From Bacillus timonensis (GTDB lineage: Bacteria; Bacillota; Bacilli; Bacillales; Bacillaceae_L), in contig JAIVAN010000009.1 of the NCBI GenBank assembly GCA_020171895.1, forward strand, positions 62,001 to 126,000: 64,000 nt of DNA. The letters run 5' to 3'. The notes under the pieces were generated by a model. It worked only from the letters and a program-made list of their open reading frames with translations, ran no database searches and was not told the origin of the DNA. Position numbers and translations under genes: made by a program. Numbering within the stretch: position 1 is the stretch's first letter; each line of letters starts with the position of its first letter. This document shows positions 31,478 through 41,157 of the stretch, one piece after another.

Positions 31478-33595
31478 TCACGAAGCTAATTCTTGCTCTT
31501 CACCTATAACTGATTTCTCAAGCAGTTCAGCTACATCATATGTGCCTACCGTTTCTTCTACTTCTTTTGCTTTTGTTCCATCACTTATCATTGTTAAGCA
31601 ATATGGACATCCAGAGCTAATCACAGATGATTTCGTTTCTAACGCCTGCTCAGTTCTAGCTACGTTAATACGAGTACCTGTATCTTCTTCCATCCACATT
31701 AATCCTCCACCAGCACCACAGCACATGCCTTTTTCACGATTTCGTTCCATTTCAACAAGTGTCACGCCAGGAATTGCCTTTAAGATGTCTCTTGGTGGCT
31801 CATACACTTCATTATATCTTCCTAGGTAACATGAATCGTGGAAGGTAATGGTTTCTTTTACTTCATGCTTAGGTACAAGTCTTCCTTCTTTCACTAGTTG
31901 TGCAAGTAATTCTGTATGGTGATAAACCTCTGCTTCAAAACCGAAGTCAGGATATTCATTTTTGAAGATATTGTATGCGTGTGGATCGATTGTTACGATC
32001 TTTTTCACTTCATTCTTCTCAAATTCCGCAATATTGTTTGTTGCCAGCTCTTGGAATAAGAATTCATTACCTAATCTACGTGGCGTATCTCCTGAATTTT
32101 TCTCTTTGTTTCCTAGTATCGCAAATTTCACACCTGCTTCGTTAAGAAGCTTTGCAAATGAAAGGGCGATTTTTTGGCTACGGTTATCAAACGATCCCAT
32201 TGATCCAACCCAGAATAAGTATTCAAATTCCTCTCCAGCTTTTTTCATTTCTTTTACTGTAGGAATGACTACGTCTTCACGAGCTTCACGCCAGTTTTCT
32301 TTTTCTTTTCTGTTTAAGCCCCACGGATTACCTTGGCGCTCAATATTCGTCATTGCACGTTGAGCATCTGCATCCATTTTTCCTTCTGTTAAAACTAGAT
32401 AACGACGAAGGTCAATAATTTTATCGACATGCTCGTTCATAACAGGACATTGATCTTCACAGTTACGACAAGTTGTACATGCCCAGATTTCTTCTTCTGT
32501 AATCACATCTCCAATTAGACTTGGGTCATATTGAAGTTCTACTGTTGCAGCAGATTCTTCAGCACCTTTACCAGCAGCAGCCAACGCTAACTGATTTCCT
32601 TTAGTATTAGAGAACGCTACAGTAGGTACCCAAGGAGCTCTAGAAGTCACAACAGCACCTTTTTCTGTTAAGTGGTCTCTTAGCTTTAAAATTAAGTCCA
32701 TAGGAGAAAGCATTTTACCTGTACCTGTTGCCGGACACATATTTGTACAGCGTCCACATTCTACACATGCATATAAATCAATTAATTGTGTTTGTGTGAA
32801 ATCTTCAATTTTCCCTACACCAAATGTTTCTTGTGTTTCATCTTCAAAATCAATCTTTTCTAGTTTGCCAGGGTTAGATAAACGGTTGAAGAACACGTTT
32901 GCTGGACCTGCAATTAAGTGAGCATGCTTTGATTGTGGTACATATACTAAGAATGTTAATAGAATTAATAAATGAATCCACCAAGCAATATAGAATACGA
33001 CAATTGATGCCGTTTCATTCATCCAGCTAAATAGAAATGCGAATGAAGAGGCAATTGGTTCACTAAGAGTTAGCCCATGTTGATGCCAAATAATCCCCAT
33101 TCCGTTTCCTAATAAAACTGATAGCATCAAGCCGCCGATAAAGATAAGGACAAGACCTGATTTAAATCCCCTTTTCAGACGAACAAGCTTTTCAATATAG
33201 CGTCGATGGAACGCCCAAACAACTGCTACTAAAATCATAAACGTCACTAATTCTTGGAAGAAAGTGAATGCTGGATATAACGGACCTAACGGTAAATGCC
33301 AGCCTGGCTTAATTCCCTTTAAAATAAAGTCTATTGCTCCAAACTGGACAAGGATGAAGCCATAAAAGAACATAACATGAATAATTCCACTTTTTTTATC
33401 TTTCAGCAATTTCTTTTGACCAAAAACGTTAACCATAATTTTTTGGAAGCGCTCTTTAAACTTTCGATCAAATTCTACTTTCTTACCAAGCTTAATGTAT
33501 TCCATTCTCGTTTTAATTAAGTATCCAAACAAATAAGCTCCGTAAGCGGTTACAATAAGAGCGGCAACTAAATTTACCCATAAAAGAGTGTTCAT
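31478..33595 (-). CDS. fadF: Membrane (Fe-S)-binding oxidoreductase FadF (heterodisulfide-reductase-like)
   Basis: 705-residue protein thought to pass electrons from ETF or acyl-CoA dehydrogenases to the membrane quinone pool. The N-terminal third has several transmembrane helices (nitrate-reductase-gamma-like, about residues 5-220). Two 4Fe-4S motifs follow: CVECGRCTNMCP (near 277) and CTTCRNCEDQCP (near 373). The C-terminal part has CCG-type motifs (DSCYLGRYN...MCCGAGGG and SGCPYC). Its promoter carries a FadR-type operator. In B. subtilis fadF is followed by acdA and rpoE; here a larger set of genes intervenes. Confidence 0.93.
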   Translation of the reverse strand: MNTLLWVNLVAALIVTAYGAYLFGYLIKTRMEYIKLGKKVEFDRKFKERFQKIMVNVFGQKKLLKDKKSGIIHVMFFYGFILVQFGAIDFILKGIKPGWHLPLGPLYPAFTFFQELVTFMILVAVVWAFHRRYIEKLVRLKRGFKSGLVLIFIGGLMLSVLLGNGMGIIWHQHGLTLSEPIASSFAFLFSWMNETASIVVFYIAWWIHLLILLTFLVYVPQSKHAHLIAGPANVFFNRLSNPGKLEKIDFEDETQETFGVGKIEDFTQTQLIDLYACVECGRCTNMCPATGTGKMLSPMDLILKLRDHLTEKGAVVTSRAPWVPTVAFSNTKGNQLALAAAGKGAEESAATVELQYDPSLIGDVITEEEIWACTTCRNCEDQCPVMNEHVDKIIDLRRYLVLTEGKMDADAQRAMTNIERQGNPWGLNRKEKENWREAREDVVIPTVKEMKKAGEEFEYLFWVGSMGSFDNRSQKIALSFAKLLNEAGVKFAILGNKEKNSGDTPRRLGNEFLFQELATNNIAEFEKNEVKKIVTIDPHAYNIFKNEYPDFGFEAEVYHHTELLAQLVKEGRLVPKHEVKETITFHDSCYLGRYNEVYEPPRDILKAIPGVTLVEMERNREKGMCCGAGGGLMWMEEDTGTRINVARTEQALETKSSVISSGCPYCLTMISDGTKAKEVEETVGTYDVAELLEKSVIGEEQELAS

Positions 33596-33708
33596 TTTCG
33601 TCTATCCCCTTTCTGCAGACATTATATCTTTCTTATTTTACAGAAAAACTTCTTTTTTTCTAACATTTTTAAAGAAGTTAATTTTCTGAATTAAATATCT
33701 ATATATCC

Positions 33709-33736
33709 ATTATATAATGAATGAGCATTCAGTCAA
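33709..33736 (-). promoter_or_regulatory. fadF: fadF promoter with embedded FadR-like operator
   Basis: On the minus strand TTGACT (33731-33736) and TATAAT (33709-33714) are 16 bp apart. The 18-bp sequence TGAATGAGCATTCAGTCA (33718-33735, plus strand) spans the -35 and spacer. It matches the Bacillus FadR box TGAATGANTANTCATTCA at all but two defined positions and contains the perfect inner repeat TGAATG-AG-CATTCA. Binding here would block RNA polymerase. Confidence 0.82.
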
Positions 33737-33864
33737 CAGGTTTATATAAAAGAAAATAAGTTCATCTAAAATAAATAACACCACAATAGCACAACATAAA
33801 CGATATCTTCTTTATTTATTTTCCTACAATTAACAATAATCCTATTTTAGATGGAGGGTCTAGA

Positions 33865-35067
33865 TTGATAACTGCCACAATTGTCATCATCATCCTTCTG
33901 ACCATTTTATTGTGGCTTTTTAGCGACCTCAAGCTAGGGAGGAAAAACCATTTACATGTAGTTGGTAAGCGAGAATATCCTATGCGAAAAAGTGATATTG
34001 AATTGTTTACTCATGGTGAAGAGTTATTCTCTGACCTATTTACAGAATTAAAAAACGCGAAAAAGCACATTCACATTTTATTTTATATCGTGAAAAACGA
34101 TAAAATTAGTCATGACTTTTTAACGTTATTAGCAAAGAAAGCAAAGGAAGGTGTAGAGGTTAGACTCCTTCTCGACCGTATCGGTAGCAAAAAAGTAGAA
34201 CAACCGTATTTAGACCAACTGATACAGGATGGTGGTCATTTTTCCTTCTGCCATCTTCCCAAACCACCGTTTTTCTTTTATTCACTTCAAGCTCGAAACC
34301 ATCGTAAGATTACTGTCATTGATGGTCGTATTGGATACATTGGTGGATTTAATGTTGGTAATGAATATTTAGGTCAAGATCCTAAATTTGGGTTTTGGAG
34401 AGATTATCATTTAAAACTCACTGGTGAAGGTGTGAAAGACTTACAAACACAATTTCGTTATGACTGGGAGGACGCAACGGGTATTACCTTCCCAAAAACG
34501 GATAATTATTTCCCAGAGCTTCAACAAGGGAATACCGAAATGAAATTAGTGCCTACAGACGGAGCTTATCTTCAAGAGCATTTCTTGGAACTTCTAAATA
34601 GTGCCAAAAAAGAAATTATCATTGGGTCTCCTTATTTCATTCCTGGAAAACGAATTTTCCAAACACTTTTAGACCTTGCACATAGAGGAATTAACATAAC
34701 GATCTTACTTCCGAAAAAGGCCGACCATATGTTAGTGAAGGAGGCTTCCTTTCCGTATATCATACCTTTATTAAAGTCAGGAGTATCAATCTATCACTAC
34801 GAAAAAGGGTTTTACCATGCAAAAACCATTATGATAGATATGAAGATGTGTGACATTGGAACGGCTAATTTTGATAAAAGGAGTCTTTATTTAAACCATG
34901 AAATCAATTGCTACATCTATAGTGAACAATTGGTTCATACCGTTAGGGAAGCATTAAATGAAGATTTATCACATGCTTCTATCATCACTCTACAACAAGT
35001 TAAAAAACGTAGTGTGATTCACCGTTTAAAAGAAGTTATCGCGACGCTAATTTCTCATTTTTTATAA
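33865..35067 (+). CDS. clsB: Cardiolipin synthase (phospholipase D family), YwjE-like
   Basis: Membrane-associated enzyme making cardiolipin from two phosphatidylglycerols. It has one N-terminal transmembrane helix (about residues 2-20) and two HKD domains: [20 protein letters not shown] (near 150) and [22 protein letters not shown] (near 320). The 400-residue length fits YwjE-type enzymes rather than the longer two-helix ClsA. It starts with TTG, supported by GGAGGG. It is divergent from fadF and 31 bp from uvsE, probably one transcript. Confidence 0.92.
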   Translation: MITATIVIIILLTILLWLFSDLKLGRKNHLHVVGKREYPMRKSDIELFTHGEELFSDLFTELKNAKKHIHILFYIVKNDKISHDFLTLLAKKAKEGVEVRLLLDRIGSKKVEQPYLDQLIQDGGHFSFCHLPKPPFFFYSLQARNHRKITVIDGRIGYIGGFNVGNEYLGQDPKFGFWRDYHLKLTGEGVKDLQTQFRYDWEDATGITFPKTDNYFPELQQGNTEMKLVPTDGAYLQEHFLELLNSAKKEIIIGSPYFIPGKRIFQTLLDLAHRGINITILLPKKADHMLVKEASFPYIIPLLKSGVSIYHYEKGFYHAKTIMIDMKMCDIGTANFDKRSLYLNHEINCYIYSEQLVHTVREALNEDLSHASIITLQQVKKRSVIHRLKEVIATLISHFL

Positions 35068-35098
35068 AATTAACTTAAGGGAGGGGAATTTACTTACC

Positions 35099-36052
35099 AT
35101 GAAAATTAGATTTGGGTACGTATCACATGCTTTATCCTTATGGGATTGCTCTCCTGCTAAGACTCTTACTTTTACTAGATGGAAAACTCTATCTGAAATT
35201 GAAAGAAAAGAAAAGCTATTGGAAGTAACTAGCCTTAACTTGCGTAACACATTACGCATGCTTCACTATAATATTGCACACGATATCGTTTTATACCGCC
35301 TTTCTTCGTCCATTGTACCGTTAGCAACACATCCAGAGGTCAAATGGGATTTTAGGTCTTATTTTAAAAAGGAATTGAAAGAAATCGGGGACTTAGTAAA
35401 AAAACATCAATTAAGAGTTAGCTTACATCCAAATCAATTTACATTGTTTACTAGTGATAAAGAACATATCACTACAAATGCAGTTGCTGATATGGTTTAT
35501 CATTATGATTTGCTAGAAGGGATGGGGTTAGCAAACTTGGCTAATATCAACATTCACGTTGGAGGGGCATACGGAAACAAGAAAACGGCTATTGAGAGGT
35601 TTCACGAAAACATCAAACAGCTTCCACCACATATAAAAGAACGAATGACACTTGAAAATGATGATAAAACGTATACAACCGATGAGACGTTAGCTGTCTG
35701 TAAAAAGGAAAACATCCCGTTAGTCTTTGATTACCATCACCACATGGCAAATAATAGTGGATCTGAGCTTATTCTATTACTAGAAGAGGTTTTTTCAACC
35801 TGGTCTCATTTTAATTTCATTCCTAAAGTACACTTGTCCTCTCCGAAGAATGAAAAAGAGTATAGAAGTCACTCTGACTTTGTAGATCTCGAATTTATCA
35901 AGCCGTTTCTAGATGCAACAAAAGAGATTGGGATGGATTATGACATTATGATTGAAGCAAAGAAGAAGGACCAAGCTCTTTTAAAACTTGTCGAAGACAT
36001 CTCTAAAATACGAGGTGTAAAAAGGTTAAGTGGGGCAACGATTGAATATTAA
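35099..36052 (+). CDS. uvsE: UV DNA damage endonuclease
   Basis: TIM-barrel endonuclease that nicks 5' of UV photoproducts in an alternative excision repair pathway. Family signatures are [14 protein letters not shown] at the N terminus, [14 protein letters not shown] (near 108), [13 protein letters not shown] (near 150) and the metal ligands in [11 protein letters not shown] and FDYHHH. Length is 317 residues. It follows clsB as in B. subtilis (ywjE-ywjD order). The SD GGGAGGGG lies rather far (12 bases) from the ATG. Confidence 0.93.
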   Translation: MKIRFGYVSHALSLWDCSPAKTLTFTRWKTLSEIERKEKLLEVTSLNLRNTLRMLHYNIAHDIVLYRLSSSIVPLATHPEVKWDFRSYFKKELKEIGDLVKKHQLRVSLHPNQFTLFTSDKEHITTNAVADMVYHYDLLEGMGLANLANINIHVGGAYGNKKTAIERFHENIKQLPPHIKERMTLENDDKTYTTDETLAVCKKENIPLVFDYHHHMANNSGSELILLLEEVFSTWSHFNFIPKVHLSSPKNEKEYRSHSDFVDLEFIKPFLDATKEIGMDYDIMIEAKKKDQALLKLVEDISKIRGVKRLSGATIEY

Positions 36053-36080
36053 TTGCATGTAAAAAACTTTACATTTTAAC

Positions 36081-36116
36081 AAAGAGGTCAGTCCATAGTG
36101 ATTGGCTCTTTTTTGT
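36081..36116 (+). terminator. Intrinsic terminator of clsB-uvsE
   Basis: AAAGAG and CTCTTT pair around an inner TCA/TGA helix, followed by TTTTTTG. It lies about 30 bp after the uvsE stop codon. Confidence 0.75.
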
Positions 36117-36349
36117 TTTCAATTTTTTCTCTTTCTTTCAAAGGTTTGAACATTCAATTGAAAGAAGTTTTTAGGAAATGAAAGCACTTTGCTTGAACAA
36201 CTTATTCACATCTACAAATATAGGTATTTTAGCGCACAAACTTTTCACCTATAAGGAAAATACCCTCAAAAAAAGCCCTTTTATTCATGTAAAATTCACT
36301 AATTTTCACAATACAAATAATATTCAGAATTTGTTATGTTATATGTAAT

Positions 36350-36368
36350 AGAGAAACCGCGGTCTCTA
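36350..36368. other. Palindromic ACCGCGGT with flanking GAGA/TCTC
   Basis: ACCGCGGT is self-complementary, and GAGA on the left can pair with TCTC on the right after a two-base bulge. It lies about 25 bp before the protease start codon, ahead of AAAGGAG, so it would be in the mRNA leader or at an operator. The rest of 36117-36391 is AT-rich with no gene. Confidence 0.4.
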
Positions 36369-36391
36369 TCTAAAAAAAAGGAGATGAGACA

Positions 36392-38290
36392 ATGTTAAAA
36401 AAGATTTTTGCAACAGTAACAACAACTGCTTTAATTGCTTCACTTGCGATTTACTCACCTGCTTCAACAACACCATCTGGAGGAGAATTAGATTTAGTTC
36501 AAGTGGAATCAAGTTCTTTCACTAAAAACCCCGCGCTTGGAAAGGCACAATTCTTAATTGATACATCAGACGTTAAAATTCCTACTGGCATTAAAAAGAA
36601 GTTAGAAAAAGTACATACTGACAATACGCTATATGTTGTTCAGTTTGACGGACCTATCACCGATGAAGATAAACAGCAACTTTTAAAAATGGGAGTAGAA
36701 ATTGGTGATTATGTTCCTGATTTTGCATTTATAGTAGATGCTAAAAATGTGAGCGTATCAAAGATAGAAGGTTTAGCAGGAATCACCTCTGTCAAACCAT
36801 ACTTACCTTTATATAAATTTGACCCACAACTGTTTAAGCGTGGAGCTTCTGAATTGGTAAAAGTAACGATGATTACTCTAAAAGGCAACAAAAAAGAGGT
36901 AGAGGCTAGAGGTCTGAATGAGCTTATTACGTATAGCTATCAGAATGACATCGTTTTTATTTCTGAACCAGCAGAGTATAAGATTTTAAATGATGAAGCT
37001 AAGAAAATCTTGAAGGTGGATACTGCACAAACCACTTATGGACTTGATGGTTCTGGTCAGATTGTTGCAGTTGCAGATACTGGTTTAGACACAGGAAAAA
37101 ATGATGCTTCTATGCATGAGGCTTTTAGAGGAAGAATTACATCCATCCATGCATTAGGACGTACAAATAATGCCAATGACACAAATGGACACGGAACTCA
37201 TGTTGCTGGGTCTGTTCTTGGCGATGCAAGTTTTAAAGGAATGGCTCCTAAAGCTAATCTCGTATTCCAGTCGATTATGGACAGCAGTGGTGGCTTAGGC
37301 GGCTTACCAACTAATTTAAATACATTGTTCTCTCAGGCTTATAATGACGGAGCTAGAATTCATACGAATTCTTGGGGAGCAGCTGTAAACGGCGCGTATA
37401 CAACAGACTCAAAGAATGTGGATGAATACGTTTGGAACAATGATATGACAATTCTTTTTGCTGCAGGTAATGAAGGATCTGGTTCTAAAACGATTAATGC
37501 TCCAGGCACAGCTAAAAATGCTATAACAGTAGGAGCAACAGAAAATTACCGTCCAAGTTTTGGGTCATATGCAGATAACGTGAACCATATTGCAACGTTT
37601 TCTTCTAGAGGACCAACAACTGACGGACGTATTAAACCAGATGTCATGGCTCCAGGTACGTATATTTTATCAGCTCGTTCATCTTTAGCACCTGATAGTT
37701 CATTCTGGGCTAATTATAATAGCAAATATGCATATATGGGTGGTACTTCAATGGCGACACCACTTGTAGCTGGTTCTGTCGCATTAATTCGAGAGCACTT
37801 TATGGAAAACCGCGCTGTAACTCCTAAGCCTTCTTTAATAAAAGCGGCGCTTATTGCTGGTGCAACAGATACAGGTCTTGGATATCCTAACAACAACCAA
37901 GGATGGGGACGTGTTGATGTTCCTAAGTCATTGAATGTAGCGTATGTAAATGAAACAAAGTCGCTAAGTACTGGTCAGAAGGCAACTTACACTTTTACAG
38001 CTGACGGTTTAGATCCATTAAAGATTTCTTTAGTATGGACTGATTATCCTGGGAATCCATCAGCATCAAAAACGCTTATTAATGATTTGGACTTAGTTAT
38101 TACTTCTCCAAGTGGAAAGCAATATGTAGGGAATGATTTTACAAGTCCTTACAACAATAACTGGGATGGAACAAATAACGTAGAAAATGTGTTTATTAAT
38201 TTATCTGAAAGTGGTACGTACACAATTGAAATTCAAGCTTACAATGTACCAGTTGGACCTCAAGACTTCTCGATTGCTGTTGTGAATTAA
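36392..38290 (+). CDS. Secreted subtilisin-family serine protease, KP-43-like
   Basis: Extracellular alkaline protease of 632 residues. Residues 1-25 form a signal peptide; about 26-199 form a propeptide. The mature part is predicted to begin near N200 by likeness to KP-43 enzymes. The catalytic triad is D229 (VADTGLD), H267 (NGHGTHVAG) and S453 (GTSMATP), with oxyanion N360 (AAGNEG). A C-terminal jelly-roll domain (about 525-632) ends VGPQDFSIAVVN. The wording throughout is very close to oxidatively stable KP-43-type proteases of alkaliphilic Bacillus. It stands alone, followed by a dispersed repeat. Confidence 0.93.
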   Translation: MLKKIFATVTTTALIASLAIYSPASTTPSGGELDLVQVESSSFTKNPALGKAQFLIDTSDVKIPTGIKKKLEKVHTDNTLYVVQFDGPITDEDKQQLLKMGVEIGDYVPDFAFIVDAKNVSVSKIEGLAGITSVKPYLPLYKFDPQLFKRGASELVKVTMITLKGNKKEVEARGLNELITYSYQNDIVFISEPAEYKILNDEAKKILKVDTAQTTYGLDGSGQIVAVADTGLDTGKNDASMHEAFRGRITSIHALGRTNNANDTNGHGTHVAGSVLGDASFKGMAPKANLVFQSIMDSSGGLGGLPTNLNTLFSQAYNDGARIHTNSWGAAVNGAYTTDSKNVDEYVWNNDMTILFAAGNEGSGSKTINAPGTAKNAITVGATENYRPSFGSYADNVNHIATFSSRGPTTDGRIKPDVMAPGTYILSARSSLAPDSSFWANYNSKYAYMGGTSMATPLVAGSVALIREHFMENRAVTPKPSLIKAALIAGATDTGLGYPNNNQGWGRVDVPKSLNVAYVNETKSLSTGQKATYTFTADGLDPLKISLVWTDYPGNPSASKTLINDLDLVITSPSGKQYVGNDFTSPYNNNWDGTNNVENVFINLSESGTYTIEIQAYNVPVGPQDFSIAVVN

Positions 38291-38318
38291 TATTTCATAG
38301 AAAAAAGGAATATTTAAG

Positions 38319-38560
38319 TGGCTACCCTGAAAATACGACACTGTACAAGGGGTGTTAATCTGCGTTGCAGGAAACTCGCTTTCCGCAGGGCGCTTCTTGA
38401 GCCTCCTCGGCGTTTACGCCTGTGGGGTCTCAAGCCTAGCGCATCTCCTGCAGGAGTCTCGGTCCTTCCACTCCGATTAACACGAGCAAATACAAAGATT
38501 CAACATTCTAATAAATACCTAACCATTTTCATCCTCCATGGTGCGAATATTTATTAGCAT
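38319..38560 (+). repeat. Dispersed ~253-bp element, forward copy
   Basis: It starts GGCTACCCTGAAAATACGACACTG about 30 bp after the protease stop codon and has GTGTTAATC and GATTAACAC about 130 bp apart. A tail follows with CATCCTCCATGGTGCGA. It is highly similar to the copy at 26548-26805. An 80-codon open frame through it has no SD and is discounted. Confidence 0.9.
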
Positions 38561-38618
38561 GAGTGTCTATACCGAAAATAGGTAAAATAACATTAGCCGA
38601 CTTAGATTTGAATAATTA

Positions 38619-38668
38619 AAAAAGGGAAAGGAGCTTATGACATCCGATGCTCCTTTCCCTTTTTTTAT
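38619..38668. terminator. Bidirectional terminator next to the XapX gene
   Basis: A perfect 16-bp stem AAAAAGGGAAAGGAGC (38619-38634) pairs with GCTCCTTTCCCTTTTT (38649-38664). It ends the XapX gene on the minus strand and could also stop transcripts coming from the protease side. Confidence 0.92.
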
Positions 38669-38844
38669 TTTGTAAATCCCTCAATCATTGGAGATACCCA
38701 TTGGAAGAATTTGTATCCTAGGAAAACCCCTACTATTCCTGTTACACCTGAAAGGACAGGTGGTGCTGGAATTGGGAGCTTTAATAAAGCAAAGACAAAA
38801 CCTACAATGCCTCCAGTGATTAATGAAAAAATGACTTCTCTCAT
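38665..38844 (-). CDS. XapX domain-containing small membrane protein
   Basis: A 59-residue protein beginning MREVIFSLITGG. Two hydrophobic helices (about 4-22 and 30-50) flank the family motif ALLKLPIPAPPVLSGVTGIVGVFLGY, which is typical of the XapX (DUF1427) family. The ATG has GGAGG with good spacing upstream, and a strong terminator directly follows the stop codon. These together support a real gene despite its size. The function of the family is unknown. It lies alone between the protease and argS. Confidence 0.88.
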   Translation of the reverse strand: MREVIFSLITGGIVGFVFALLKLPIPAPPVLSGVTGIVGVFLGYKFFQWVSPMIEGFTK

Positions 38845-38897
38845 TTTTAATCCTCCGTTATTTCATAAGTAGGCCTTACGGTTAGTATGACCAAAGA

Positions 38898-38932
38898 TAA
38901 GACCCTCTACTCGAGCTGAAAGAGGGTCTAAA
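38898..38932 (-). terminator. Terminator of argS
   Basis: A 9-bp perfect stem AGACCCTCT (38900-38908) pairs with AGAGGGTCT (38921-38929) just past the argS stop codon. The T tract on the minus strand is short and interrupted. Confidence 0.7.
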
Positions 38933-38943
38933 TATTGACAATT

Positions 38944-40614
38944 CTACATTTTTTCTGGTGCAGAAACACCTATTAGTTTTAAAGAGTTTTGAATTGTAAT
39001 TTGAACTGCTTTCATTAATGCAAGACGTGCTTTTGTTTTTTCAAGATTGTCAGTATCTAATACCTTCTCAGCATTATAGAAGCTATGAAGCGTTGACGCC
39101 AGCTCAAAAATATAATTTGTAATACGATGAGGTAAACGTTTTTCTGCCGCTTCAGCTACCGCTTGTGGGAATTCACCTAATTTTTTCAGTAAGTCAAACT
39201 CTTTTTCAGATTGAAGTTCACTTACTTGAATGTCTTCACCAACTGTAATGTTTAATTCTTCTCCCTGACGAAGCATACTGCAAATACGTGCATGAGCATA
39301 TTGAGCATAATAAACTGGATTTTCATTCGATTGAGAAACAGCAAGATCTAAATCAAAATCTAAGTGAGTATCAGAGCTTCGCATTGCAAAGAAGTAGCGA
39401 ACTGCATCTAGTCCAACTTCTTCAATAAGGTCACGCATTGTAACTGCTTTTCCTGTACGTTTACTCATTTTTACCTTTTCACCATTTTTATAAAGGTGTA
39501 CTAACTGGATAATCTCGACCTCTAACGTATCTTTTTCATATCCTAATGCTTGAATGGCAGCCTTCATTCGAGGAATGTATCCATGATGGTCTGCACCCCA
39601 AATATTGATTAGTTTTTCAAAGCCACGCTCTAATTTATCTTGATGATAGGCAATATCTGGCGTTAAGTAAGTGTACGAACCATCTTGCTTAATTAAAACA
39701 CGGTCTTTGTCGTCACCTAGTTCAGTTGAGCGAAACCAAGTTGCACCATCTTGTTCGTAAATATGACCTTTTTCACGTAATGTTGATAAAGCCTTATCAA
39801 TCTTTCCATTATGATAAAGTGATGTTTCAGAATACCATACATCAAATGGCACACGGAACTCTTCAAGATCCTTTTTTAGCTTCGCCATTTCTACTTTTAA
39901 ACCATGCTCACGGAAAAATGCTAAACGTTCTGTTTCTTCTAAGTGAACATATTTATCACCGTCAGCTTGAGCAAGTTGTTTACCGATTTCAATAATATCT
40001 TCACCATGATAGCCATCTTCAGGCATAGAGATATCCATCCCTAACGCTTGCATATATCTTGCATTGATTGAAAGTGCAAGATTGTTAATTTGATTTCCAG
40101 CATCATTAATATAGTACTCACGTGAAACTTCGTAGCCTGCCTTATCTAGAATATTGCATAATGAGTCACCTACTGCTGCACCACGAGCATGTCCTAAATG
40201 TAGGTCACCTGTTGGATTAGCTGAAACAAACTCAACCTGTACTTTCTGTCCCTGTCCAATTTTTGTTTCTCCGTAGCTTGCTCCAGCTTTTAAAATTGTA
40301 GGAACTAATTCAGTTAAGTATTGGTTATCCATATAAAAGTTAATAAAGCCTGGTCCTGCAATTTCCATTTTTTCAATGGACGCTTTTGTTTTATCAAATT
40401 GGGCAACGATGGCTTCTGCAATAGCTCTTGGTGCTTTTTTTGCGACACGTGCTAATTGCATTGCCATATTGGTTGAGTAATCACCGTGAGCTTTTTCTTT
40501 TGGAAGCTCTAATATCACTTGAGGGATTTGATCTTCTGTTGCTAACTCGGCTTTTAAGACCGCTGCTTTAATCTCAGCTTTTAGTCGTTCTTGTACTTCG
40601 AGTACGATGTTCAT
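38944..40614 (-). CDS. argS: Arginyl-tRNA synthetase
   Basis: Class I synthetase of 556 residues charging tRNA-Arg. The N-terminal Add-1 domain (1-110) is followed by the HIGH-type motif in [17 protein letters not shown] (near 130) and a KMSKRTGK signature (near 385), then the DALR anticodon-binding domain (about 435-556). Its start overlaps the stop of the upstream DUF1934 gene by four bases (ATGA), implying translational coupling. No T-box leader is visible upstream of the pair. Confidence 0.97.
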   Translation of the reverse strand: MNIVLEVQERLKAEIKAAVLKAELATEDQIPQVILELPKEKAHGDYSTNMAMQLARVAKKAPRAIAEAIVAQFDKTKASIEKMEIAGPGFINFYMDNQYLTELVPTILKAGASYGETKIGQGQKVQVEFVSANPTGDLHLGHARGAAVGDSLCNILDKAGYEVSREYYINDAGNQINNLALSINARYMQALGMDISMPEDGYHGEDIIEIGKQLAQADGDKYVHLEETERLAFFREHGLKVEMAKLKKDLEEFRVPFDVWYSETSLYHNGKIDKALSTLREKGHIYEQDGATWFRSTELGDDKDRVLIKQDGSYTYLTPDIAYHQDKLERGFEKLINIWGADHHGYIPRMKAAIQALGYEKDTLEVEIIQLVHLYKNGEKVKMSKRTGKAVTMRDLIEEVGLDAVRYFFAMRSSDTHLDFDLDLAVSQSNENPVYYAQYAHARICSMLRQGEELNITVGEDIQVSELQSEKEFDLLKKLGEFPQAVAEAAEKRLPHRITNYIFELASTLHSFYNAEKVLDTDNLEKTKARLALMKAVQITIQNSLKLIGVSAPEKM

Positions 40615-41060
40615 TTTTGTTCCTCCTTGAATAAGATTGTAATGGTATATCTACCCGCTTCTTGCCCTTGCATTTTAAGTTGATACGTTAAGTACAATTT
40701 GCCTTTTTTCGTTTTATGTAACCAATCATATGTCAGATTGTTTGTGTATGTTTCCATTTCTAACTGACCCATTTCACTTTGATAAAGTCCATAAGTCGTT
40801 TCTTTCTTTATATAGGATTGCCTCATTTTCACGGCACCCGATCGCAATATGAGTACACCACCATCAGAAATTTTAACGACCGTTTTTACTCTCCCTGCTT
40901 CTTTCGGTCTCTCTTCTTCAAAAGTAAGGTACGTTGCTTCGTTTTTACGAAAATACACACCCTTTGTTTCAAATGCGATATTTTCTTTCCTAGTACCATC
41001 TCTTATTTCTGTTACAAACTTCAGTTTTATTGGCGTCCCATTTTCAGAACTAACACTCAC
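40611..41060 (-). CDS. ywiB: DUF1934 family protein, YwiB-like
   Basis: 149-residue protein with the calycin-like beta-barrel pattern of DUF1934, always near argS in Bacillaceae. The motif [17 protein letters not shown] (about 31-47) and the C-terminal [21 protein letters not shown] strand are characteristic. It is all-beta, without a signal peptide. It starts with GTG and has GGAAG upstream. Function is unknown. The four-base overlap with argS makes it the first gene of a two-gene operon. Confidence 0.85.
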   Translation of the reverse strand: MSVSSENGTPIKLKFVTEIRDGTRKENIAFETKGVYFRKNEATYLTFEEERPKEAGRVKTVVKISDGGVLILRSGAVKMRQSYIKKETTYGLYQSEMGQLEMETYTNNLTYDWLHKTKKGKLYLTYQLKMQGQEAGRYTITILFKEEQK

Positions 41061-41157
41061 TCTTACACTTCCTTAATTTCACTACTATTTAACTTCAATA
41101 GTATAAAGATTATTGGTAAAAAGTTCAATAGACGTCTAACTTAATTAAAGAATTTCA

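Noticed and set aside
33679-33693. CodY box downstream of the fadF promoter
   Set aside because: AATTTTCTGAATTAA matches only 11 of 15 positions of the CodY consensus, which is within chance for AT-rich DNA.
36350-36368. T-box antiterminator signature (CCGCGG) before the protease gene
   Set aside because: The surrounding AGGGTGGNACCGCG block, a specifier loop and a terminator are all absent, and the leader is too short.
38318-38557. 80-codon open frame in the repeat after the protease gene
   Set aside because: It is a translation of the dispersed element with no SD. Related frames appear in other copies, which shows they are sequence artefacts.
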